From: Anticarsia gemmatalis
Taxonomy: Eukaryota > Arthropoda > Insecta > Lepidoptera > Erebidae
Assembly: GCF_050436995.1 (NCBI RefSeq)
Contig: NC_134770.1
Location: forward strand, 312,501-376,500
DNA: 64,000 bases
Direction of reading: 5' to 3'
Below the pieces are notes generated by a model that had not been told where the DNA came from, made no database searches, and saw nothing but the letters and a program-made list of their open reading frames with translations. Both the position numbers and the translations under genes were made by a program. Of the stretch, positions 23,301 through 35,300 are shown one piece after another (within the stretch, counting starts at the first letter, position 1; the number at the start of each line of letters is the position of its first letter).

Positions 23301-26300
23301 TTTAAAGTCTAATTTCTTCTGCAGGTCTCTAAAAGGAACTATTTCTGCTATATCTTAACATTGTCTTCTTTCACAGTGCGACTCTGGACCTATCAAACGT
23401 GTGTGGAGTTCGGCTGGTATCAGACTACCACCAGCTCCCGCCAGCCGTTCCTATCCACTGTTCCTCTGGAGTACTTCCATGAGATGTGCAAGGACTTCTT
23501 CTCTTCTTAGTAAGTAAATCTTCTTCTTATCGCATGGTTAGTAGTCAACCTAATGTCAAAGTTGTTCAAGCCGATCGAAAGGCCTTTGACGTGGCTTAAC
23601 GATTGTCATCTTTACAGACAACAACCGAGACTCATGCTAATCTCAAGAATTACTAAAAATATTTTCGTGTTGGTTAGTTCATTTATTGAAGAGGACTATA
23701 GATTTTATTAACATCATAGTTTGACTAATAAGAGTGTAGTAGAAAATTACTAAATTGACGAAGTCGCGGGCGGTTACTAGTGAGTGATATTAAAAATGCC
23801 GGAAAAAACTTTATATCTAAGAATTTGAGTTCTTCAAGTGCCATTAAAACTTGGTGATGCTAAATTATCGGCAGAAGTCCATCATCATTTGGGCAACAGG
23901 ACTGCCTAACACCCTGTACATTAAATAACGCGAAAGTTTAAAATGTAAAGCAGTAAATAAGGTACTCTCACCCAACTAGCACACAAGCTGCTTATACAGT
24001 CGTTATACAGCCTGATAGTTGCATAAGAGTCGTTCAAATGCTGTACAATTCTCTATAAGTTGTATACTAGCTATTTAAAAAACCCTTTAACAGCTAGGCG
24101 GGACAGTAGCCGTTTAGTAGGAAACTAATGACTTATAGTGATATATGAGCATGTAATTGCATCGCTAGACAGCCTAGGGAAGTATAACTGAGTTAATGGA
24201 ATCTTCTATAACACCGTTAACTGTATAAGGGGACTTTAGGAGATAAAGGAGTTTAAACGGAGTTATGCGTTGCGCTTATAGCGCTCAAGAGCGTAAATAA
24301 GCTTTTTGTAATGCCTTAGGTTCTATAACAGATTTTTTTAGGGCTAGTGTATTACTCATCTATAAACAAGTTGCGTAGGTCTTTAATAGCGCCTTGAGCG
24401 TTATATCAGATATTTATATGGCTTCTGTATGGCAAATAGATGTATAAGGTATCATTCGAAACATTTTTACAGCCATGGGGATTACAGAATTATGTTAAGC
24501 ACCTAAAGCGCTATAACCGAGTAATATACCTTTATACTAAAGCTTAAAATTATTATCATAATATATTTACATAGTAGTGGTGGTTCAGTCTGTCAACTGT
24601 TTTTAAAATAAAATAAAATAAAATAAAATAAAATAAAATAAAATAAAATAAAATAAAATAAAATAAAATAAAATAAAATAAAATAAAATAAAATAAAATA
24701 AAATAAAATAAAATAAAATAAAATAAAATAAAATAAAATAAAATAAAATAAAATAAAATAAAATAAAATAAAATAAAATAAAATAAAATAAAATAAAATA
24801 AAATAAAATAAAATAAAATAAAATAAAATAAAATAAAATAAAATAAAATAAAATAAAATAAAATAAAATAAAATAAAATAAAATAAATAAAAAAAAATGA
24901 TTTTCAAACTATTTTAATATTCAACGACTGACCCCTAAAAGTACGAGTAAAATGCTGGTGTGCGACCAAAACAGTTATATTGAAGCACTCCTATGCCACA
25001 ACTGCAAAACCTTGAGGTCTACAACAGCAAACACTAGAGCCTTTGTACAGCTTAAGGCGCTAGAGCACATGTAACCAACTCTGAGAGCTGCTTGATCGAG
25101 ACGCCATTATAGCATTTGGTAAACATATTTTTTGAGGTTATTACGATCTTTTGAAGATCATATAAATCTATAGCCTGGTAACGTTAACATAATTAAAATC
25201 ATTTTTTATTACCTATAACCCTAATTAAATTATCTGTAACCCTCAAAGTCTTATTTATGTTCAAAAAAAAAGAATCCATTATAAATAATATTAATATGAA
25301 AGTACCATCTAGCGTTTTGTTCTTAGATTTAAGCAAAGCATTCGACTATGTTAATCATTTAAAACTTTTAGATAAATTAGATAATTGTGGTATAAGGGGT
25401 ATAGCATTAGAATGGTTTCGGTCATATTTAAATGGCAGGAGTCAATTCACGCAAATATGTAAATTTAATGATATTAATAGCAATTTGGAAGAATTTAATT
25501 CAGAAGCAAGAAACAACAACTTTGGCGTCCCACAGGGAAGTATATTGGGACCTTTATTATTCCTTATTTATATAAACGATTTACCTCAAGCGTTGGGAGC
25601 GCATGACTCTGTACTTTTTGCAGATGATACCTCAGTTATCATTCGATGCGATAATAAAGAATCCTATGAAGATCTTGTCAATACTACTTTACAAGACATA
25701 ATTAACTGGCTTGATGCAAATTCATTAAAACTTAATATTGACAAAACCAAAATAGTTAATTTTAGATCACAAAAGGCTAAATGTCAAAATCTTAATATTG
25801 TTCATAATGGTCAACCAGTGGAACAGATCAAAAGCACAAAATTTTTAGGTATTACTATTGATGAACATTTAACATGGAAAGAGCATACGGACAACCTTTG
25901 CAAAAAAATAAATAAATTCGTTTTTGCTATAAAAAAAGTAAAGGATATTACAAATAAAGATACTTCATTAATGGTATATCACTCTTATGTATGTTCGATA
26001 ATTAGATACGGTATTGTTGTTTGGGGTAACTCCTCTGACCTAGTGAGGGTTTTTATAGCCCAAAAAAAATGTATCCGCGCTCTCTATGGAATACAACGCT
26101 CCGAATCATGCAAACAAGTCTTTATTGCGGAAAATCTTCTAACTGCCCCATGTATATATATATATGAAATAGCTAAATTCGTCAAGTACAACATTCATCT
26201 ATTTGAGAAAAATGATAATAATAATAAACGGAGAACCGCACAGTCTTATTTAAAAATGCCCATACCTCGCTTGGAAATGTTTAGGCGTAGTTGTGTTTAC

Positions 26301-29300
26301 ATGGCGCCTCTCATCTTTAATGCCTTACCTGACACAATTACTTCTCTACCCTTTAAGAATTTCTGTACAGCATTAAAGAAATGGTTGGTAGAAAAGTGTT
26401 TTTATAGTGTAGATGAGTTTATTAAGGAACATGCTAAAAAAGCCTATCACTTTAGAAATGCATTATAAAATAATAGAAGGGTTATAAAATAAGAAGATAC
26501 TATATTTCCTTAATTTTGTTTTGTACTATTATAAAATGTTTTTATTGTAAATTTTTATTCATGCTTGGTATGTGTAATAGATAAGTGGTATGTCTGTAAA
26601 TAATTAATTTTATTAGACTATTAATAAACTATAGTACTGTTTTTGTAAGAGATACCAAGTTATTTGTTAATATTATATTATGTGTAGTGTTAAGTTTTAA
26701 TATTTTAACTTAGTGTTAATGATGGCATCCCTATGTCAACCTTTTTGTATATTTGCATGCTATTGTAAATGGCAAAATGTGTCTTGTACCTATTTTTATT
26801 TACTACCATGTTTTGTTACCACATTTTACGCAAATAAATAATTATTCTATTCTATTCATTATTCTATTCTAAAATACAATTTCCAAATCAAATATTTTGA
26901 GGGCGCATGAAAATATTGACGATAATATACATATATATTGACAGCAAACTGGAACTCGCACTTTCATATCACGTACACAAAGAAATAAAAGCGATAGACT
27001 ACTTGTTATTTTAATAATCCAGTCCGTAAAAATAAAATGTCTCCTCATTTGTCACTGATGATTCATTTTAAAAAAATATATTTATTTTACACCATAATAA
27101 ACCGACTATATTACTAATTTAGAGCGTTAGCATTTATAACCGTTACACAGTAGCGCTAAAATAAGGTAAAGGTGGTATAATCGCGCTGCAAGAGCTTTTT
27201 CGAACGCTCGTGGCGCTAACCACCTCTGTACAACAGCTGGTAAGCGCCACGAAGCTGCGAAAAAGCTCTTGTAGCGCGATTATACCACCTTCATCTTATT
27301 TTAGCGCTCCTGTATTACTACTATACTACGTACTATTATAATTACTATTTACGACCACTGTAGATCCAATTTAGAGCTATAAGCTGGACAGTATGGGCCT
27401 ATTTGACGCTACAAGAGATCTGTAGCCGCTTATAGAACCACTATACTTCTTACTAAGGAGCCTAAGGCGTTATAAAAATCCTTTAACCGGCCATTGTGCA
27501 GCTTGTTATAGCGCTTGTGTGCTAGTTGGGCAAACTCGTAAACAGTTACTCACCCATTGCCTAAAATCTACGGCATTAGGTTGGTCACTAGTTACCAAAA
27601 GTGCCCTTTAGACCCATAGTATCAGAATGACACATTACAAATTGGCCAGTTATGTATTTAGCCTAAAAATTTCGTAGTATGTGTTTGTGTTACTAAGTAA
27701 AGTTTTTCCTCATGGGAATATACACCATAGCGCCAAGCGTCAGATTTAATATGACGTCATCGGAAGATCCATGGGAACGAAATAACTAAAATACCAAACT
27801 ACTGAAATAACAAACTTTAAGCAGTGATGTTTTTATTATTCAAACGGTACTGTATTGTGACGTCACGGGTTTCGTTAACGAGACAAGAAATCGTTTTCGA
27901 GTTTCCCTATTAAGAATGTCGACTTGATAGCTTTCGTGGCTGAAGACAAGAGTTGAGGTTATTGCTACGCAACTACCACTGAATCGGGTCGTGGGTTCGA
28001 CTCTCATATGAAACAAATATATATATTATTATGTTTGAACCATAAATAGTTGTTAGATTATACTTTCTGTCCTTTTTATGTATGTTTGTACAAGGATTCA
28101 AAATTATCTGTTACGTGCAATTCTGAATAAAAGAAGTTGCCGCAACGCAAAAGCAGTTATAAATGGGCAGTAGTAAAAAAAATAACAGAATGAAGTTGAA
28201 GTAAAAAAATGTTCGTCGAAGAGTACGTGAATCTGTCGATCCTGACCTCTCACCGGTAGGGTACCAGCTAACACGCGACCATTTGATTCCAAAATAATTA
28301 GAGCTTGTACTATGATAACCAGATCAGAACCAGAAACTGATAAACATCTATATATATAAAAATGAAACCCGTTTTCCTTGGTCACGGCATCACGCGTGAA
28401 TTGCTGGACCGTTTTAATTATTTTTGTGTTGTATTTGTTATTATTAGGAGAAGGTTCTTACGGAAAAAAATATTAAGAAAATCTCTCAGAAATATTGAGA
28501 AATAGACATTTAATTTTGCATATTTTAGGCGGTACGAATTTCGCCGGGTCAGCTAGTACTTATATACTTCTTAATACATACATACATAGATAATTTTACA
28601 TCCAGGCTCAGAACAGATACACGTGCTCATCACACAAATATTTGGGTGGGATTCGAACACACGCAGCGCTATTTAAAACAGCCGCACAGCTGTCTAGCTT
28701 TAAAGAAACTGACTAAAAATAAATAAACATAAATTATATATATCATTGGACAACTCACACACGGTCATTTGATTTCAAACTAAGCAGAGCTTCTGCTATG
28801 GTAACGAAATAGCTGATAAACATATTAGGTCGGGGAAAAATAAAAGTCTTTCCGCATTATAGTATGTATGAACTTGTAGTAAAATCTTTTCTCTACACAA
28901 AAAAGCTCGATATTTGGGTACCTCACGAGCTCACTGACAGAAACCTAATGAACCATGTACTCATTTGTGACTCTTGAAGCCAAAGAGATTTTATTACAAG
29001 TTTATACATACTATAATGCGAAAAGACTTTTTCCCCGACCTCATATTTATATACCTCTAAATACACACTTATATAGATAAATGGACAACAACCAATTAAT
29101 TTTATTTATTGGCTACTATTACTATATAATTTTGAATTGACCCCGCCCCTTTCTGTCAATAGAATGATTAACGGCACAGAACTTTATATCTCGTTGGAAA
29201 TTAAACTTTGTTTTGTGTGTTTTAAAGTTGATTTTTGACTGAACTATTATTAAGATTGGAAAGGTGAATTTTATACCTATCATTAAATCCATGTTATCGA

Positions 29301-32300
29301 TTTTATTGTAATAAATGCGTCTTTTCAATACCGATTTCTTTAAAGACCAAGATCAAACAAAATGTCCTCAGCTCAATTTAAATACCTACTAACTACTTCG
29401 GCCTATCTTTATTACGTAAGGAGCTCGTGGCTAAGTTAACAACAACCATGTGGATGGATCTCTGAGGTTAAGCCACGCTTGCCGAGTTTAATCTGTGGAT
29501 GGGTGACCATCTTAAACATATAGAGTGCCTCCGTGTTTCGGAAGGCACGTTAAATTGTGGGTCCCGGCTGTCATTTTCGAAGTTCTTTGACAGTCGTTAA
29601 CAGTTGTCAGAAGCTTGAAAGTCTGACAACCAGACTTACCGAAGGGAATCGTGTTATAACCCAGGTAACTGGATAGTGGAGGTCCGATAGGCAGTCGCTC
29701 CATGTAAAACACTGGTACCTAGCTGCATCCGGCGAGATTGGAAGCCGACTCCAACATAGTTCGGAACAAAGGCTAAGCTAATCTATACTGATCTACACTA
29801 ATACATATTATAAAGTTGAAGAGTTTGTTTGTTTGTTTGAACGCGCTAATCTCAGGAACTACTGGTCCGATTTGAAAAATTCTTTCAGTGTTAGGTAGAC
29901 CATGTATCGAGGAAGGCTATAGGCTATATATCACGCTACAACTATTAGGAGCAGAGCAGCAGTAAAAAAAAATTGATTCGTTCTCTCTTATGTGACGCAA
30001 GTGAAGTTGCGCGGGTCAGCTAGTATTAAGTATATAAACGGCCGAACCGTATATTTGTGTAGCAAGCCTTAGTTATTGATAATGATGTGTTCACGAATTT
30101 ATAGCGTGATGTCATGAATATTTTACACATGTGATTGTATCGCAATCATCCGAAAAGGCACTATGCACGAACTCGCAAGTTTATAACATTTGCATAATAA
30201 TCTGTACAACCGGTCCATAGCCAGTTGCGCTCACCGGTCGGTAAACGATCTGTGGGTGAAGCAACTGTTGGCGCGGTCATTCCATAGATGGGTGACCGTC
30301 TAGTGGTATTTGAACTGGGCGTCTTCGTGCTTCGCAGGGCACGTAAAAAGTCGGTCCTGATTGTTGTCGATAAAGATAACAGTCGTTAAGCCACGTCAAA
30401 GGCCTTCGGGCGGTTTGAACAACTTTGACACTAGGTTGACCACTAAACATACGATAAGAATAAGAATAAAAAGAACCGGTCAGCCGCGCGGCTAGTGTCT
30501 AGTGGGAGCTAACACTGAGTCACTAAGATATTCTCTGAAGGATAACATTAATGCTATCAGCTTCCTATCTTAATACTTAATCAATGACAGATCCCAATTT
30601 TTTGTGGGTTATACCGAATATGACGTCATTGTTATATTTTAAATAACGTCATGATGTTTAGGTCATATCCTTCATTAATTCTTACTACTTAGATTTTTTT
30701 TCGTTTCAGAGAAATAAGGATTTAAAATCTATCCTTCTAATATTTACAAATGAATAATATGAATGTGAAAGATTCTCGTTGAAGCAAGATCAAGAAGCTG
30801 GGTTTTTAAAAAAATCACCTATAATTCACTGAAGTGGGGAATAAATCCTTGTAATCGAGCAACGCTGACTCAGCTAGTTTCTTTAACGATAGGCCTATTA
30901 AATAAATCTATATTGAGGAATCAAGAGCGCAGATCCGAATCTGCTCTAAGATAATTGATTTGCAAAACATGGCCGGCACTCTTCAAACAAAAATATATAA
31001 ATACCACATTGACAAAGTTTACAAAGACAGACCTTATTAGAGGTATATGACTAATTTTCTGCCTGTAGCATGGCCCGCGTGGAATTGCACTCCCTTCAGG
31101 GTGGAATTTTCAAAAATCCTCTCTTAGTGCTCCTCTACACTTCCTAAGGAATCTTCGTACCAAAGGAGATCATTCGTTTTCGTTTTTTTTAAGTGATCTC
31201 CTTTCAACTTCCTACGCTCAGTAGTTGCGGCTGTGCGTTGTCTATCAGTCAGTACGGGATATTTTTTTTAAATTTAACCTATTAATGTCCCACTGTTGGT
31301 CAAGGGTCTCCTCCCGCAATGAGGGAGGGGTTAGGCCTTGAGTCCACCACGCTGGCCATGTGTGGGTTGGGAGATTTTTATTATTTATAATATATAGATA
31401 ATATGATTATTATCCTTGTGGGATTTCCGTTACGAAAAACTTGAGGTCACATTTTCCGAGAAACGAACTCGAGACTACCCAGTTACATCAACTGCTATAC
31501 CAATACAGACTATAAATTGATACTCATATATCAATTTAATGTTTGACGTAAAGGAATATCCACATCAATCACAGTTAATAAAACGATATATGAGAGACAA
31601 CCAGGAATTGTACATGACTGGTAATAAAGTATATTACTTCAATAAAAATCTGACTTGCAATAATTTTAATTGTATAGGACGTTTTAATAAATGCAAAAGA
31701 ATATCCATACATTTGTAGCGCAATTCTCTACAAACGGTACTGTTACATCATAACTTTTAAACTCTCGCGTTGCATGTTTAATATATAAAAGGAAACGGGA
31801 ATTAATTCTCGTATCCAATAGTACTGTTGAATATCGAGACTTACCCTCTTATTCATAATCACACTATAAACCTATTTTAGTTAAAAAGCTACTACAATAT
31901 GTTTTCTCTTTTTCATTTCGCTAAGGAGTGAAAGAAACAAAACTCTTTTTGCCTTTCATAACTTCATATATTTTTATGAATAAGAGGGATAGGCTTTTTA
32001 AATGTACTGCCAAAATAGTTCTTACGGAGCCCGGTAGACGCGCCGAACAGATTTTTGTGTAAAATTTATAGATAGCGGTTATTGATAGAAGTAGAAAATC
32101 GAGCAAATTCTTACTTATTTATTTCTTTTTTTTTTAAAGACAACTCCCGCACTAAGAATCGCTCTTGTGTCGCGGGGACTTTTACAAACATACAAATAAC
32201 GGACGCAAACAATTAATTCGGATCGCACAAACAATTGTCCCGCATGGGAATCGAACCCACGACCTCCCGACGCAATGGTAGCGGCGTGGCGACCTAAACC

Positions 32301-35300
32301 ACTGCGCCACGGAGGCAGTCATGTATGTGTTACCTCCATTCAACATTCATATTATCTACCGTCAAGATAACTAATTATCAAACTACATATTCTAGGAAGT
32401 TATCTCATATATCATCATTTATCTTAGCATTCTGGAAACATGTAGTTCTCAAATTAAGGACATGATTAATTAATGTGTGTAAGGTACTTACGTCTTCGCA
32501 TATGTTAAAAAAATCTTGTTAAAAAAGACAACTCCCGCACTAAGAATTGTTCGTGTTGCGGGGACTTTTACATACATACAAACAACAGACACAAAGTACG
32601 ACCAGACCCGAAACAATTATTTGTGGATTGCACAAATATTAATTGTTCCGTGGATGTATTCGTGTAGACTGTATTGGAATGGAGACACAAAACATATCCG
32701 TATTATTTGTTTCAAATATTTGACTGCCTCCGTAGCGCCGTGGTTAAGGTAGTTACGCTACCATTACGTCGAGAGGTCGTAGGTTCGATTCTCACACGAA
32801 ACAATTATTTGTGCGGTCCACAAACAATTGTTTCGGGTCTGGTTGTGCTTCGTGTCCGTTGTTTGTATGTTTGTAAAAGTCCCCGCGACACAAGAGCAAT
32901 TCTTAGTGCGGGAGTTGTCAAAGGGTAAAAATTATATTGCTTTTTCGTGTGTCAATATTATTGTCTAAATATAATCATACTAGCTGACCCGCGCAACTTC
33001 GCTTGCGTTACTTAAGAGAATGAGTCAAAATTTTCCCCATTTTTGTAACATTTTTCGTTGCTACTCCGCTCCTAATTATTGTAGCGTGATGTTATATAGC
33101 CTATAGCCTTCCTCAATAATTGGGCTATCTAACACTGAAAGAATTTTCAAATCGGACTGGTAGTTCCTGAGATCAGCGCGTTCAAACAAACAAACAAACT
33201 CTTCAGCTTTATAATATTAGTATAGATTTATGTATATGGCGTGTACGTAATTTCCATGTCAATGTTAATTTTACTATGTACATATATATTACGTAAATAT
33301 AAGTAAGATGATATCACGTTATCTATGTTGACAATCACAATATTTTGGGAACTAACATCCGTTTATGGTCCTACCTAGAATTTGTGACTAACTTTACATA
33401 TTTACTTAGCGCGATTACTGAAAAACAGGTTTAGTTTAAAGTCATGTCTAGTACTTAATAATGTCTTTGCCTATCCCAATAGGATAAAAACGTGAGATCA
33501 TGTATGTATGTAAAAGAATAGCAATGTACGATAGCCGGTGTTATGTCTTTAACTAATGAGGATCGTATTTTCGATTCCCAACAAAGACAATCATTTGTAT
33601 GACGAGTGCGACACACTATATTAACCAAATCACAACAACCACCGAAATTGTAGACCCTGTATAAAATACACAAGTCCAGCGTACCATCATTGCGGCCTAT
33701 CGTAAGTCAATAACTTGTATGTATAACGAATAATGAAGAGTTTGTTGCATTGAAATGTCTTTGTTATAATATCACGCCTATTATACCGAAATATGCAGGA
33801 AGAAGTTTATGAAATACGCCCTCATAACGTTTACAATGTTAGGCCTATGTATTTTTTTCTATTATATCGGCCACTTTACCAAACTCCAAACTACTATTAC
33901 GAATATTCTAGTAAAAATAACACTTTGCTTCACCCGGATACCAAACCCAAGACAATAATGATCATTCATTGTATTTTTTATATTTCACAGTTTCAACGAA
34001 GACCTACTTCGCTCGGGAATCGATCGGACTAACATTTTCTTCGGCGGCGGTCACCTGCCTGACCGCGTGGTGACAGTACTTGGGGGCCAAGACCCATGGT
34101 CTCCCATGGGACCTAAAGCTGCTGCCGCACATCCCCTAGCACCCCTCCATATCGTCCCGGGAGTGTCTCATTGTATGGCTATTGGGTAAGACAACTTTTC
34201 TTATCGTATGGTTAGTGGTCATGATAGCCGTGTGGTATAAGTTGGCACCACGTTAGTGGTCAACGGTTCGAACCCGAGGCACACACCAATGACTTTTCGA
34301 AGTTATGTGTGTCTTAGAAATTCACTTGCTCTAACGGTGAAGGAAAACATCCTGATGAAACCTTGCATGCCTAAAATTTGTTTAATACCTACATTTATTG
34401 AGAGCATGCAAAGTCCGCAACCCGTACTTGGTGTACTCAAGACCTCCCCTTTCCCTCGTTCGGGAGGAGATCCTTGCCCAGCAGTACGCGCATTAAGTTT
34501 TATCTTAAGCGAACGAAAATATATTATAAATATAATAATAATGACAAAACCTGCGACAATTTTAAAGAAACTCGTCTGCAAATTTCGCATAGTAAATGAC
34601 GCATTAAATTTAAATATTTGCACTCACTGACGAAAATAAATATATTATACTTGGAACTACATGTTAGCATAACACTATGTCATTTACATATTATTATCTT
34701 ATGTAATCTTTATATTTAGACTCATTTGGTAAAATATAAGATGCTCGTGGCTAAGTAACAGCCGCCTAGACCGATCTCTCAGGTTAAGCTACGTTTGCCG
34801 AGGTTGGTCAGTGGATGCGTGACCAGATTATATCAAGTTCGGGAGGCACTTTAATTTGTGGGTCTCGGCTGTCATTTTCAAAGATCTTTGACAGTCGTTA
34901 CCAGTAGTCAGAAGTTTCAGTGACAACCAGTCTTACCGAGGGGTATCGTGCTGTATCCGACTAGACTATAGATATATAGACTGCCTCCGTAGTGCGGTGG
35001 TTAAGGTCGCCACGACGTTACCATTGCGTCGGGAGGTCATGGGTTCGATTCTCACATGGAACAATTATTTTGACGTACCCTGAGTCTGTTTGTATATCTA
35101 TAAAAGTGCCCGCGCCACAAGGACAATTCTTAGTGCAGGAGTTGTCATTTCAACTGTTTTTTTTTCACAGGGCCCTCGATAGCACAAATATAACTGAACT
35201 GGAAGCGGTAAAACGGCGCGTTTTGGATCAGATGACGGAGTTCTTGATAGGGGAAACTATGGCAAGTGCCGCATCTAGTGCTCACGTTTCTATGGCACTT

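Larger units (their letters stand above)
23971..27530. mobile_element. Non-autonomous TIR DNA element, copy A, interrupted by a LINE
   Basis: The ends are CCCAACTAGCACACAAGC and its reverse complement (18 bp), bracketed by CA at 23969-23970 and 27531-27532. Without the 1.6-kb LINE (about 25267-26870) it is ~2 kb and matches copy B at 54291-56296 almost base for base. Inside are many short TATAGCGC / TATAAC-like motifs, an (AAAAT)n tract at 24605-24886 and a 157-bp hairpin at 27152-27308. It has no transposase frame. I could not assign the superfamily from the ends. Confidence 0.85.

Noticed and set aside
24593..24907. 104-codon minus-strand frame of repeated FILFY
   Set aside because: It is only the translation of the (AAAAT)n microsatellite. 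The same applies to 54925-55248.
34256..34630. 124-codon plus and 106-codon minus frames after S28 exon 7
   Set aside because: Both cover SINE 'c' and AT-rich intron, with no conserved motif.
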